A stretch of DNA of 64,000 nucleotides from the NCBI GenBank assembly GCA_015179045.1, contig WHUZ01000003.1:434001-498000 (forward strand), in the 5' to 3' direction. The notes beneath the pieces are model-generated. The model was not told where the DNA came from, did no database searches, and saw nothing but the letters and a program-made list of their open reading frames with translations. This DNA comes from Kalaharituber pfeilii (lineage: Eukaryota > Ascomycota > Pezizomycetes > Pezizales > Pezizaceae). Within the stretch, counting starts at the first letter, position 1. Every line of letters begins with the position of its first letter. Below, in pieces: positions 25,701-38,176 of this stretch. Position numbers and translations under genes: made by a program.

Positions 25701-27129
25701 ATCCCCTGACAATGATGAAGCAAGGTGAATTAGGAGTAACGGAGGGGTTTTTAGCAGCGCCAAGAAGAAGACCGATGTGGCACACGTTCTTGGTGCATAT
25801 GCTGAGACGCTCAGCTGATGATTAAGCTCCAGTGAACGTCTCCAACGATTGATGATAAAGTCGATTATTAAAGCATTGGAAACTTCTTGAAACTCGTTCA
25901 ACTCGCCATCCAAAATTAAAAGTAAGTCAGACGACCGGTTCGGGTATGACATTCGTGGGTATTGTTGCATTGGGATCAGAGTACTTCAAGTACTAGCAAG
26001 ATTATCACCCAAAAATCTAATCTCTTGTGAAGTTAATTGTGGGGTACTTCGTCTCGGATTCGTCTTCATTCTTCGATCCTAAGTACTCGCTCATTCAGAA
26101 ACTATTGGAACGGCTGTCTAGTTAATACTTTTTGAACGAGCGAGTACCCTACCACCTCCAAAAGTGAATTACATCCTAGCCTCATGCCAAGACCCAGCAG
26201 CTCTTCGCCTACGCAATCAAGTAAGCATTTTGCCATCACTCTTCGTACCTCGCATCTTTATGTGCACATTTACTCGGGATTTTTGTCAATAATTAGACGA
26301 ACGCACGTGATAGAGTCTGGAGGCGCGAGATGCGAGAATCGACAGTTCTACCTCATTTCACTGCGGAAGCTTCGCTCCCTGTGTCCTATTACATAAATCC
26401 CGTTCCACTGCCACACAGTCCATCATTTCTTGGCGTCGATTAACCAGTGATTGTCACTGAATAACCTTTATTGCTATGTCTTCAAGTTATAGAGGTTGAT
26501 CACTGGCAACAGCTTATTTGCATTCAGACTTGTCGCTTAGCTGACTAAGCTATCTCACTCCAAGCTTAACATCACAGTGTCTAAGTCTTAACGAACACTT
26601 AAATCACAAAGATGCCCATCAGGGCGCTTGTTCAAGCTGCTTGGTTTTGCAGTGGATGTGTTTAAGCCATGTTCAGGGATTCCTCGTACTCATAACATTT
26701 AATGGTCTCAACAAATTCGACAAACTCGGCGGAAAAATTGACAGAATGGGCGAGAAATTAGATTGGGAGAACGACTTCATGCTTGATCTGTTGAATTTCT
26801 TATTATTAGTGGTGTGGTCCTGAAAGGGGCATTTGATGTATGCAGGAACGAGTGGAATTGGCATAAAGCTATGGAAGCAAAGGAGGCCGGAAAAAAAAAA
26901 AAAAAAGGAATGCATTGGAGTTGATTTATTGATTGATAAATGATATAGTCGAACGCCATCTGCCGGTAAAGAGTATCAGGAAATCTTGCTTTTGAAAGGG
27001 CGTCAATATATCTAGCTGTTTGGGGTGTAGGATGCCGCAGTCCCTAATCTCGGAACCTTTATTGCGGACTACGCAGCTCCACGACTATGAGTGCTCGATA
27101 GAGGTCGCTCATTAGAGGAGCGAGCGGAG
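22792..27129. other. gene-poor AT-rich stretch
   Basis: More than 4 kb without a convincing gene. A 111-codon ATG frame on the minus strand (25970-25635) and a pair of overlapping 95-codon frames on both strands (25028-25319; the minus frame begins with GTG, not ATG) show no recognisable domain. An A-run is at 26891-26906. Confidence 0.4.
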
Positions 27130-27905
27130 AGTTTATGCCAATCGGAGAGTACCAAGAGCACCTCGTTGGATGTTCTCTAATGACTTCACTCAAAATTCAG
27201 TCATTGCGAACGAATACTTGGCCACGCCATTTGCAGCCATGTTATCCGCAGCCAAGCTCATCGCCAACTACCAATGTCATCAAGAGACTATCAAAAAAAC
27301 CCAGGGCACACACACACACACACACACACACAGGGACCAAATCCTACGATCAAAGGCACCTCCCCACGCCGCAGTATCAAGTAGGTGGCATGGTGTTACT
27401 CACAGTAGACACGCAGATTCGAACAACTTAGGGGGGCCAGAAGCTCGCCGCCAAATATTGATGGTGTTCAGGGTAATCCACAAGATATTCAAGCGCGGCA
27501 GAGATCCATCCAATCTTTTGTCACCCGCTTTGAACCCGCCGCCATCAATCCATGGTCAATTCAGCTTCCACCACCACCAATTGAAATTGATGGAGACGCT
27601 GAATGCGAGGTCGAACTGGACTCCAGGACCCACCTCCGCAAGTTCCTTTGAACATGAGGTAGTTACCCTGAATGGCCAGACGACTCCCGGACGCCCAATG
27701 AACATACCCCACTGCGATAAGACTCCTCCAGGAATTCCACAGCAAGCATTCACGGAATCGACCACAGCAAAAGCCACAGCCAAACCAAAGCCAGGACTTA
27801 GGAAAGACCTACTGTCACAGACCCCGCTGCCGCTACTAGACCCCATACTACAGACCACCCCGCTATCGCTAGGCCTAGATATCGAACCACGCTATAGACC
27901 CAAGC
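27130..27905 (+). mobile_element. decayed Ty3/gypsy chromovirus fragment (integrase C-terminus and chromodomain)
   Basis: Pieces of the end of a chromovirus polyprotein occur in order but in different frames: YQVGGMVLL near 27376, GGQKLAAKY near 27434, FRVIHKI near 27468, FEPAAINPWSIQLPPPPIEI near 27530, then an EYEV-like segment and LQEFHSKHSRNRP near 27730. These match the integrase C-terminal and chromodomain ends of fungal Ty3/gypsy elements. The frames are broken by stops and shifts, and a CA microsatellite (27307-27332) has grown inside it. No reverse transcriptase, protease or clear LTR is visible nearby, so this is a truncated, inactive relic. Confidence 0.7.
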
Positions 27906-30403
27906 GAACGGTTGATCTATAATCGCCCACGTGCTCAGTCACACCAGACGGGAGTGCCCCTGCCAAGGTCTAGGCCCAACGACATTTCCCGCGTCCACGT
28001 GGAAAATGTCCGTCGCCCCGCCCCGTCAAAAAGTTTGCACCGCGTGCGCCGTGAATACAGCTGGTAGTGGCGTTTACAGCACCGAGCTGGTGAATCACTT
28101 ACAGAGATAGATACCAGTGAATTCCAAGGCGTCCATGCTGCTCGTCACGAGCACGTTACCGGCGGAGAAGAGCACGGTAGCAAGGCTCTTATGGCATTGG
28201 CGTCGAGGGCGTCAAGTATCGGCTGGTCTTTCAACGATTGCTTGCAACTATATTAAACGAACATTTGCATCAGCATCAATCCCAAAGTCGTAGGCCTGAG
28301 CAGTAACCATTATTATCAACATACAGACAATCCCTAAAAATACCGAGACTAAAGATCGCTACGGCCAGCGCGTAGCATCCGTATCTCGAGTTCCCGCCGA
28401 ACAATTATGACTTTATTATGATACTCTGTAAAAGTAACAGGAATATCGGAGCACCGTGCCCGACCCGGCACTGGGACGGATTTCCAGTCCCCGTTGGCAT
28501 TCTCGTACTTTGTCTAGCGGCGACACTGGCGATCGTAGCAAGCGTTGGTATACGAATTTAAACAATGATACTGGCGATACTCGCGGCACCTGCGAATGGC
28601 AAGATAGGAACTTACTTCCAAAACAGGAATCAAACGCAACTGACCCAGCGACGACTACAGTCAGCACCAACCGTCAGCCTCTTTACCGTCCTAAATCGCA
28701 AATCCTTCATTTCCGAAGCCAGCTCATTGCTAGTCAACTGCAGCCTCATCTCATCCCCCGTGAGTCTTTTTTGCTACACCTTAGAGGCCCTCCCCCCATC
28801 CAAACAATAGCAAGATTAAACATCCCATCTCACACTCTGCCAACTCAACCTAAAAAATTTTCTGGTTAAAAGTCCACCAGGCCATTAATTAATGAAACAG
28901 ACAACAGCGTGACTGTTGTTTAAAGTTTTGAGTGAGGGTGTGGATCGCGTGCTTCAGGATCTGGGTATCTTCTTCCAGTTTGCTGATATGTACTGCTGAC
29001 GATCCACAAGAGCTTTTTTTGGGGGGAAAAAAAAATTTCATGTAAAGACTTTACCATGATGAAGCAAAGAGAAAGTATGTCTAGGGATTAGTTACTATAA
29101 TTACCTCACGAAAGGAAATTAACGGTAACTACTAGTTAGTAAAGTTGTTGCTAGCTTGTCCAGACCCCACTTACTTTTTCTTTTTCTTTCTCTTTCTTTC
29201 TTGCTTGTTCTTGTGAGTATAGATTTTTGCCTTTATTGGGATATAATGCCGATGTAGTATGGATTTGCAGTACAGTAGAAACGATTAACAGAGGCTGAGG
29301 GGTTCAGAGATGTTGACACATGCTCATGCCCGTAGGTCACCAGACACGACTGAAGTACTCGACAAGTTAACGATTTCAAGCTCAGAAATTGGGAAATGAC
29401 AACACATTCTTCTTAAGGTAAAGGTGCTGTGGCTGTATTATTGCCTTCTACGACACAATGCTTCTGCTTTTTCTATGGCAGCATATGTAAAGAGCCTTTA
29501 ACAAGTGTACTTGAATTCCTCTGCAACCAACCTTGTCTTCACAATCATGAACACTTATTCTGTTGGGATACCCAAATGAGGCTTGTTGTAGGTTGGTTCA
29601 CGCTGAACGCTAGATGGATGGCTACAACTTCCTGCTACAGGGATTACGTTTTCCAGCCGCTCTCTATAAGTATGTATAACCTCATCGCCTTGCAGACAAA
29701 CCACAGCGAAGTACATAAGTATTTCATCTATCCCTCGAACGTTGACATGATATCCATGAATTGTCAATCGTCGCTTGTATGATAGTTACGGGAGAAGAGT
29801 CAAACCTGGAAGCATCTGGCTATATGTCATCAAAGCGAAATTTTTTATCGGAAAATATATGTAGAGGTCTAGAGCTGGAATATCCCAGGTGGACAGGAGA
29901 ACGGGAGAGAGCATACGAGCTCTAAAGGTATTCCGCGCTAAAAAAAAAAAAAAAATAAATAAATATAATGAAATAAAATAAAATGAAGGAAAAGAATCTC
30001 ATTCCGTCGTTATTGAATCGACAACCACGTATCGTGACCCTGGGAATCATAAAGACTACTAGGAATCTAACTGACAACACGTCGATCTACAACCGAAAGA
30101 GGGGAAAAAAATACACATAAATCGAAGCTCAAGCACAGGTAGTCAACAACAACCGCAGAGATAATGGTAAAGAAAAAAAAAAAAAAAAAAAAAAAAACTG
30201 TAAATAAAGAAAAAGGAGAACAGCAAGACACACACAAGAAAATACAAACGCCTCATGCAGTCGTTCCTCCCTTGGCACTCATTCATATCGTCATTACGGA
30301 TATATGAAACTCATTGCCCCGCATTGTGCATTTTAAATCCATCGTATAGTCCCATCACCATATTCAATAATATTCCCTCAATCCACGAATCCTATTCCCA
30401 AAA
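27906..30403. other. gene-poor stretch, possible transposon remains
   Basis: The first kilobase is more GC-rich and could be sequence once linked to the chromovirus fragment, but I cannot recognise an LTR. A 137-codon frame at 28456-28869 lacks a recognisable domain. A-runs occur at 29941-29955 and about 30171-30197, the latter close to the end of the next gene. Confidence 0.4.
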
Positions 30404-31875
30404 TTACCTCATGTTAAAGATATGTTTAAACTTGACATCTTGCTGGACTGGCGCCTTCTTCGTAACAAGGACAACTGGGACCGTCACAGGAGGGTTATTC
30501 CCGACCTTGACGATCTTAACGGGTCCGTTCGGCGTGTCGATTACCGGCGCTTTATCGGCTTCTTCTTTAAACCGCCGTTGGTAGTCGAGTTGATATGCTG
30601 TACAGACGTCTGAGTATACGCGTACGTAGTGGGAAGAAGGTAGGGGTTTGAACCTCTAATTTCTTTTGTACGAGCCCACAGGGCGTTCTGTTCATCACGA
30701 TCAACCCAGCGATGGACCAAAAACGAATCCTCCTGAATTGCTATTAGTACACTCGAACAGCGTCTTCGCAAGGAAGAAATAGCAGGACAGGCGACACTCA
30801 CATGTTCAGTATAACTAATCTTCCTCTCATCCAAAGCTTCTTTGCAAAGATGGGTCTTGGAAAACTTGGTATGAGTAGGTTTGCGAAGATCAAGCATCAT
30901 CTTACTCTCCTTCAACTGGTCTTCCGCCAACTTGGCAGCAGCAGCAGCAATTCTTGCCTCCTCCTCCTTCCTTGCTTTTTCAGCGGCCTCATCTTTAGCT
31001 TTCTGCTCCTCAAGGAGCTGCTTAGCGGCAGCTTCAATTTTCCTTTTTTCTTCCTCTGCAGCCCTTGCTGCTGCTTCTTCTGCCTTTCTTCTACTCTCCA
31101 ATTCTCGTTGAACAGCTGCTTTTAATTCCTCTTCCTTCTTCTTTTGCAACTCTTCTTGCTCTTTTTGTATTCTGATTCTCTCAGATTCTTGCTTTGACTT
31201 ATCCAACTCGAGCTGAAGCGCCTCAATCTTTTTATTAAGCTCCTCAGTAGCTGGATTTGGAGGCGCCTGCCAGGGCACCATCGAACCTGGAGGCATCAAA
31301 GCTTGGCCTGGTACAGGAGGAGGAGGAGGGATAGGGGCAACTACCATACCTGGCGGGTGTGAAGCTGGTGGATGATTCCAAGCTGGCCCTGGAGGATATG
31401 GAGCGTAGTCATACCCCGCTTCAGAATGTGTCGAGGGAGAATGGTATCTACGAGGGGGCGGGCGAGAATCATCACGGGACCCACGAGAAGAGCTGCTATA
31501 ATTTGACTCGGGATAGTAGTGGCCACGCCCACCATAGCGGTCGTATTCATCGTCGTAACGTCCGCCCTGAGCATAATAGGCAGATCTAGGTCGGCTGCGG
31601 TCCCTTCCACTATGACCAACATGAACGCTGGCAGCCCTGCGTTCCTTAGTTGAGCTTGAGCGACCTACAGCCAGTCGGGAGCGATCCTCGTAATGATATT
31701 GCTTTCCTCTTTCATCAGACCCATAAACAATATATGGGCTCTTGCTTCCTCTCCCTGTAGGAGACCCAGTCGGGCTCGACGGCACTGCGATCTCATAGAC
31801 CATATCGCCCATATAGGGCACGATAGGAGGGGGTGGTGGGGGGGGTGCCTGTGCACCGTATGGGTATTGCTGCAT
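30404..31875 (-). CDS. proline-rich coiled-coil protein of unknown function
   Basis: I do not recognise a named family. Three exons are inferred: 31875-30802, 30732-30654 and 30609-30404, giving 452 residues with all joins in frame. The first intron is 69 nt (GTGAGT...CAG) and contains no stop, so it stays open if retained. The second is 44 nt with a weak donor (GTTCAA). Layout: Pro-rich start with seven consecutive Pro (residues 11-17); Ser/Arg/Tyr/Gly-rich disordered region to about 160; second Pro-rich block (182-208); a long charged coiled coil of Glu/Lys/Ala (about 210-326); then a compact, probably folded C-terminal part beginning FSKTHLCKEALDE and running through FLVHRWVDRDEQ and KEIRDVCTAYQLDYQRRF. 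The C-terminal part looks conserved in character and is the likely functional domain. Confidence 0.75.
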
Positions 31876-33557
31876 TTTGGAGAATAGAAAATGGGGGAAG
31901 CTGAGAAAGCTTAGCTGTCAAGAACGGAGAAGGGAGCAATGTATGCGTAGCAAGTCCTCTTCTTGGATGTAGACTTTTGGGGTAGATGTTTTGGGTGAGC
32001 AAGTGGGAAAGGATGGTAGTAAGCGGGGTTGAGCGACCGATGAGAGGAACACGATACCGCCTCAGTTTAAGTAAGAAATTCTGGGAGGGTTACGCACTGT
32101 ATTACAAGACCCCTCCCGCCGGGAGAAGGAATGCCAGGTCTTAAAAGGAATGGCTAAGCCTCTCCAGCACGCATGGAGCGCTCTAGGATATCAGTAGGCA
32201 AGTACGCTTCTATGCGACGTGGGTATTGCTTGCGACTGGGTGTTGGCACCAGCAGATCTCGCCAGCCAGTCAGGATCAAAGAGGGGGAGGGGGCAGGGCG
32301 GCGGAGCCTCACGTCTGCCTGCGTTGGGCCTGGCTGGGATCGCTCAGGTGCAGCAAAGAAGGAGCCAGGCTGGGCTGGATACGCTGGGTGCATATATCGA
32401 TATGCCCCCAACCAGACTCTGCCCTCCGTCGCACACGCACGCTATCGGTGGGGCGCATGAAACGAGACCTTACTGCCCCAAGGGCTGCTGCAGACGGCGC
32501 TGGAAGGTGAACAGAACGGGAGGCGGAGATACTCAGCGCAGACGAGACGTATCCCCAAGCAGCGCGGGTGCAAACTGCGGCAGGCTGTGAGTGCGAGTGA
32601 GCGCTAAATTTGCAAGCGTGATGGAAGGCCTCCCAAATTACAGTGACAATAAGCAGAGGGCTGAAGGCATTGTTGGAAAGGGGGAAGGAGGGGAAGCCAA
32701 TTGGCTGGTGATGCAGAGTGACGGAAAGGGTGCTACAGCCTGCAGCAGCAGTCGGGGTCGGGGGACTGGGTGTGATTAGAAGATTAGAACGGTTTGCTTC
32801 ATGCATGGTGGAGTGGATTGTCATGGAATAATGGAATAAGGGCCGAAATTATCGTGAGCAAGCATTCATACCGCAAGTTCCAATCCCAGCCGTCAGGTAC
32901 CATATGCGACGCCCAAGCCGTACAGTACTCTGTGCTCTACAACGACATGCCTCATGAGAGACGCTGCGTTGTCCAAACTCCGCCGGGGCTTGCTGCCATC
33001 CTCACCATCGCGATGATCTCTCAAGGGAGCTTTTCTTGCGGCGTTAGTCATGCTAGCCCTCCGCAAGCTCCACATCTGTGGCAAAAAAAAAAAAAAAAAA
33101 AGGTATGGAGGGACTTCACACCTGCTCTGCGATATGCCCATATTGTGAACCATCCTAGGCTACTAGTAGGTGCGCGCCTCTTCAGTTGCCTTTGTAGCTA
33201 TGCGAATTCCGACTCGTGCATACATTCGTACTTGCATAGTCTGGTTGGGTACTTTCAATATTTCACTTTCAATAGTGGACCAGGCCTAGTCTCGGCGTTT
33301 AGGAAACGAACCAGAAAGCCATGTCCGCGTTAATTGCAGAGGGGTATAGTTTGCATGAGCCTCTCCCCGAAACTTCGGTATGCCGGAGTACATTACCGAC
33401 CAACAGCAGCTGGACCAAATTTATTTCAAGCATAGATGGTACCAATCACCAACACCAACTGCAAGAGTTGGTAGAGCGGCAAATACACACAGGCAAGGCA
33501 GCTATCAAAGGAGATCGGCCTTGATAAATTTAATTGCTCTATTTTCAGATCTGACTT
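31876..33557. other. intergenic region
   Basis: Contains the promoter of the coiled-coil protein gene at its left end and the 3' region of prefoldin subunit 1 at its right. Overlapping short frames around 32150-32830 reflect moderately GC-rich sequence and no domain is visible. An A-run of about 19 nt is at 33082-33100. Confidence 0.45.
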
Positions 33558-34072
33558 TCACGAACCTCTCTGCAGGATGGCATTGATATTCTCCTGCGTC
33601 TTCTGAAACGTGGTCTCCAAATACTGTAACTTCTTTGTCAAGTCCTTCACATCCCCGTTTAGGTTCTCCAACTCCTTGTCCAGCCTAGACTTCACCCTGT
33701 CTGTTGGCTCGAGAATGAACCTATAGGCGCATATTACGCGGTTAGTCTTACTTTGCACTTCATAGCCCACTCAATCGTGAACATCCACCAGACGTGAAGG
33801 TCTATAGGGATACCAACATTTTACCCACGCCTTCATAGACTCTAGTCCCCTTTGGCAAAGACTCTATCTCTTTAATCGTAAGCTGATTCAATCGTATATC
33901 CCGCTGCTTCGTAGCGATCTGTGTTCGTACGACCTGTAGCTGCTGCTGCGAGAAATTTGCGCTTGTCTCGATGTCTTGCAAGAGCTACAACTTCATCAAT
34001 GCCGAGTCCGTCATTGAACCTCAGAGTATTTGAGGAGCTAACCTTTTGAAGTGCTTCGTTTGGTATTGACAT
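33558..34072 (-). CDS. pfd1: prefoldin subunit 1
   Basis: Beta-type subunit of the hexameric prefoldin co-chaperone, which passes nascent actin and tubulin to the CCT chaperonin in the cytosol. Three exons are inferred: 34072-34043 (MSIPNEALQK), 33984-33818 (LLQDIETSANFSQQQLQVVR and onward) and 33720-33558, giving 119 residues, normal for the family. The second join splits the ATG codon in GKM-FILEP. Both introns (58 and 97 nt) have GTT donors (GTTAGC, GTTGGT). The two helical coiled-coil arms are visible around residues 3-50 and 75-119, with the short beta segment (GTRVYEGVGKMFIL) between them. The gene shares the window with beta-tubulin, a client of the complex, but is 8 kb away and there is no sign of joint regulation. 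Confidence 0.93.
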
Positions 34073-34499
34073 TGTGTTGTCTTTGAGTATCTAGGAGGTG
34101 CGGTTGACAGTTGAGCTTAGGTGGAGGTGGGGCGAATCTTGGATTGATGGCAGAGTGTGTTGGTGGGAATATTGACGCTGCTAGACGGGCTAGACAGCTA
34201 ACGCAGATCACGTAAACGCGATAGTAGATATTAAAAGGGCAGCACCTAATGGTCTGAGACCGTCATAACACCTACCAACAAATTTCATTCGTACATTTAC
34301 CAAAATCGTACATACACTTTGTTCTGGTATACCAATGATGTGTAACCCCGAGTGACATATGCATTTAAATCCCTTGTGCGAAAACAAGCTAACAAAGTCC
34401 TATTACGCCATTACATGTTGAGAATGTTCAACATCGTAAAAATTTCCATATAATTCTGCAATCATCCGCTTTCTTGCTCCCAGCTAGATTTCCTGCCCT
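34073..34499. other. short intergenic region
   Basis: Upstream of prefoldin subunit 1. I see nothing beyond AT-rich sequence and the probable promoter. Confidence 0.4.
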
Positions 34500-35656
34500 A
34501 ATACTCCTCCACTGTAAAGTCGGTTTCCAGTCAAGAGGAGCGTCTCCTCTGTTGCATCTTCATTCTGTTTCCATGATTTCACTGTCTTATTTGCCTCTAC
34601 AGCAAACAAGCTCGAACCTGTCTTGTCAAACGTGCTAGAAAAAAAAGCCTTGTTCAGCATCCAAGGAGCCAGGCTGGGCCGTTATTTCGAGTTGGTCACT
34701 CGATAAATTTCTTACATGAAATTTGTAGCCTAACTTCCAGTCAAAGAAGCACATCCCTTTATTGTCACAAGAGAATAGGATATCATCTCCACTGATCGAG
34801 ATTGCGACCACAATTCCACTTACACCTTCGAGATTTCGCAGGAACGCTGCTTCGAGATACTTCCACTGCTTGATATTCTGAGCAGATCCGGAAGCAAATG
34901 TGAACACTTCATGGTGAGTTGTGATGGTGCGCATGCCCCTTGTGATGTGTAACCACAGCCATTGATCTCCTATCTGCAAGGACCCATAACCGTATTGTAG
35001 AATCCATCGCGCGTGCGATAACGTGAGGATAGGCCTTCTGAACTTGCAATTGGGTGGCCAGAAAGAACCATAACGTTGGTTCGAGTCCTCATGTCCCATA
35101 CCCATGCAACACCATCTCTTCCAGAGGTAACCGACATCGAGAATGGGATTTAAAGCTAATGAGTATACACCAGAGAGATGCCTGTGATAATGCCTGCAAT
35201 TCATTAGACTCAGGTCAACTTATACCCCGAAACAGAGAAACCAACCTTATCACACGATTTGATTCGAAGTTCTTGTACTTTACCATCTTACCCTCACCAC
35301 AACTGGACAGATCTGGCTGTCTCGGGCTAACAGCTAGAAAACACACAGCTGAGATATGCCCAGTCAGAGTCAACTACAGGCTTCCACCTGCCAAATCCCA
35401 AAATCTTGATTGTCGTATCTCCTGCACCAGTACAAAATCACTTATTCCCAGGCTCCATCTATCCGAATGGCCAGCTACCACTATCATCAACTTCTATGGC
35501 GCATACCATTGCGGTCATATAAAGTTGCACTTCTGCTTCCACATTAAACTCGTACTTGGAAGATTCTTTTGTGCATTTGCTCCAGATGCACCTGTAGTAT
35601 CAGTCAGGCCTGGTAGCCCATTCCATGCCTGGTTTCGAACGTAGCGTTGGAGCCAT
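34500..35656 (-). pseudogene. PRP46/PLRG1 splicing-factor WD40 pseudogene
   Basis: A decayed copy of the WD40 splicing factor Prp46/PLRG1 (component of the NineTeen-associated spliceosome complex). Recognisable pieces in order: [124 protein letters not shown] and LDWKPTLQWRSIR near 34510. Breaks: in-frame stops at 35494-35496 (TAG where APWKL expects Trp), 35438-35440 (TGA) and 35374-35376 (TAG); frameshifts near 35402 and 35136 and again in the middle WD repeats. A 52-nt intron at 35194-35245, with GTTGGT donor and CAG acceptor, is still in place between VIR and HYH, so this is a DNA-level duplicate and not a processed copy. Several lesions are G-to-A, which would fit RIP-type mutation. Confidence 0.88.
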
Positions 35657-36357
35657 CAGCCCAGACACATCCTCAATCACTCCGGGCTAACTCCATCCTC
35701 CTCCGTAGTTAGCGGCTTGTTGGCGTTATTCTGGTTGTGTTGGCGTTCCTCGTCTCATTGTTGCGCTGGTGGCTGTAGCTGCTTGTTTAGCTGCTAGAGC
35801 GAGGAAGCTCTAGAACACGTCATATTTAAGCGTATGATATTCTTGTCGCCAGCAGGTGCCTTTTCCACTATCATTAGATGAGGATCAGTTGTGGTAGTCC
35901 GTCATAAGGGGCGCGGCGCTGGAAGCTGCTGCAGCATCATACGCGACACATGACGCCGGCTCCGCCGCAGCAGCAGAAAGCGCTCGGTATGATACTCGCG
36001 CCGGCCGCATCCCCACCGGCCGGGACCGTGGCCTCCAGAGCCAAGGCAGAGCCTCCGATCCCAGCCTGCGCCGGTCTTGGCGCCGGAAGTCTTGGCGGCG
36101 CCGGGCAATGGTGCCAGGCAGCCCTCAGCATTATTGAGCTCCGTGCGCACCCAGCATTTGTTTTCCCTCCGGACCCGCAGCGCAACTCGCTCGCTGGATG
36201 CTGCACCGCTCTCCGCGCCCGCCCGCACGATAGCCACAGCCCCCTCCCCCGCCAGCCTCTCCGCTGCCCTCCCCCCCCCACATTCGCCCAAAGCCTCCTC
36301 CTCCCCGTCTCCCAATCGTGCCCTCACCTCCCCCCTCATACACCTCCCACGCACAGA
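35657..36357. other. intergenic region, GC-rich next to rxt2
   Basis: The part from about 35905 to 36340 is GC-rich, turning to CT-rich just before the rxt2 start; it probably holds the rxt2 promoter and leader. Overlapping frames on both strands here (up to 150 codons) are composition effects and show no domain. Confidence 0.5.
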
Positions 36358-37994
36358 ATGGCCGAACGTGCTGCCCTTATAGATCTCGTCACGTAAGTGT
36401 CCCCATTCCGAGCACCTCTCTCCACCTTACACGCACACATTCTTTTTTTCATCCAGACTCTCGCTGCGCTCCGCCGCGGCTTCACCCCCTCATGCATAGA
36501 TCTAACCTAGTCGTTTTCCGCTCTCGTCGTGCAGCGCCCAGTCTGCCGTGAGCTTACCGTTGACTTGTTCCCGCCCTCATAGGAACTTCAAAGCTGCTCT
36601 CAAGCGAAGAGGAGATGGTACAATACTCCTGTCTCCTCGTGCTGCCGTTGCTACATCCTGACCGGTTACTGACAATTCCTATGGGCCTCAGAATCCGAAT
36701 CCGATGATTCAATAGCATATCCTAGCAACCGTGGCCGAAAATTAAAACACCGGGCTCGATACGTTCGTGAAGGGCAGCTGGACGCACCAACTGGGCCGCG
36801 GGTCTATAAGGAGGTTTGTCGGTCGGGTCACATCTCCAAGTTCATCGCTAAAGCCTCAACCTAGAAAGTGGAATATGGCGGCGCACAAAGATACATCATT
36901 CACCGATACAAACGAAGGAAACGGGACGAAGACGCGGACGAAGAGAGCGACGAAGATAGTGAAGAAACTATTGAGGAGGAGGATCCATTTGACCAGGTTG
37001 ACCTAGAAAGTAACGGTTTCCTCTTACAGATTCACAGCCATAAAGTCCTAACATTATTCCTTCAGAGATACTTGCGCCAATCAACAACCCCGCTGACCTA
37101 CCCTCGCATCCTACACTTTCGCTCCCATATACCTCGAAGATCCTCGACCAACTCTGCCAACAAGCTCTCGAAATCATGCAGCCTGAACACGAGCACACAA
37201 TCGCCATCAAAAATCTTTTAACAACCTTCCTCGGTGACGACGAGTTCGCCAGTTTAGGAAACCTCGAGTCGCCCGAAATGCCCGAATTCATGAAACAGGC
37301 CCAAGAAGCCGCAAAACAAAAAGCCTTGCCGAACGGCATTACAGACCGGAGCAAGGTGAATGGCAACCGGAGCACTCAGGGTAAGTCCAAACAGCACGAA
37401 GGCGTCATCAAATCCCAGACAGAGGATAAATTGAACGATGGAATGGAACTAGACACTGAGGAAGAGCATCCAGAGGCTGGAAATGCTATTGCGCAGTTAA
37501 CAGCGCGGATGACGACTCGGTCGCTACAGCAGCAACAGCACGCTACTGCCGCGCCGTCATCGCCGACAGTATCCTCGCCGAGAATGGATATTGATCCGTT
37601 CTTTTACCCACCGAATTATGTGATTGACAGGGATTTTGGGATTCCACCGCAGGAGGCAGACGAAACGCGCCGATTATTACTGCACGCGGTGCAGAGGCAA
37701 GAAGAGTTCATAAGGGGCCTGAATAAAGTGTATCTAGGGCTTTTACAAGCAAAGCGCAAGAAGCAAGACGTGTGGCGGTGGTGTCGGGCCATGGAAGGTG
37801 TCCGGGAGTACCATGCCATAAAGGCCGGACGGGATATCTCGGAAATCACCGAGGAGGAAATGTTGGCGGGGTTGAGTGATAATGAGGACTGGTATGATCG
37901 GGATGAGTGGACGTTGGACCAGGACTTGATCAAGGGGAAGGAAGACGAGGAGGAGGAAGAGAAGACGAAGAAGACTAGGGGCCGGAGAGCTTAG
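36358..37994 (+). CDS. rxt2: Rxt2, Rpd3L histone deacetylase complex subunit
   Basis: Member of the Rxt2 family, a subunit of the large Rpd3 (Rpd3L) histone deacetylase complex in the nucleus. Five exons are inferred: 36358-36392, 36583-36617, 36692-36813, 36865-37009 and 37066-37994, giving 421 residues with every phase matching. Family signature near the N-terminus: SNRGRKLKHRARYVREGQLD followed by APTGPRVYKE, then VEYGGAQRYIIHRY, an acidic stretch, and LEKILAPINNPADLPSHPTL. C-terminal part is alpha-helical (RRLLLHAVQRQEEFIRGLNK) and ends in a very acidic then basic tail (EEEEEKTKKTRGRRA). The first intron (190 nt) is longest, and its acceptor is the least certain; the tiny exons 1 and 2 are supported by phase only. 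Together with Rsc7 it makes two chromatin factors in the window, but they are 33 kb apart. Confidence 0.88.
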
Positions 37995-38176
37995 TGACAT
38001 TAGGTTGTTGTTGACATTGAACGTTCAAACTTTGAAACCGTGAGAAGTTAAGGAGGGCATTTTAAGGGACGACTTTGGGAAAGCTTCTTTCTTTTTAAAA
38101 AATCGTATCTATATTCAGCGGCGTATGGGCTTTAGTCTTTTTTTAAAGAGAAAAAAAAAAAAGAAAGGTTGTATTA

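Noticed and set aside
30802..31125. Ser/Phe/Leu-rich plus-strand frames
   Set aside because: Antisense of the Glu/Lys/Ala coiled coil on the minus strand.
35060..35090. tRNA-like GGTTCGAGTCC word
   Set aside because: It lies inside the PRP46 pseudogene (coding for an RTRTN segment in reverse), and no acceptor stem or anticodon arm can be drawn around it.
35054..35644. 196-codon plus-strand frame across the PRP46 pseudogene
   Set aside because: It is antisense to recognisable WD40 sequence on the minus strand.
35902..36396. Frames of 100-150 codons on both strands before rxt2
   Set aside because: GC-rich promoter region; frames overlap each other and contain only Ala/Pro/Arg-rich sequence.
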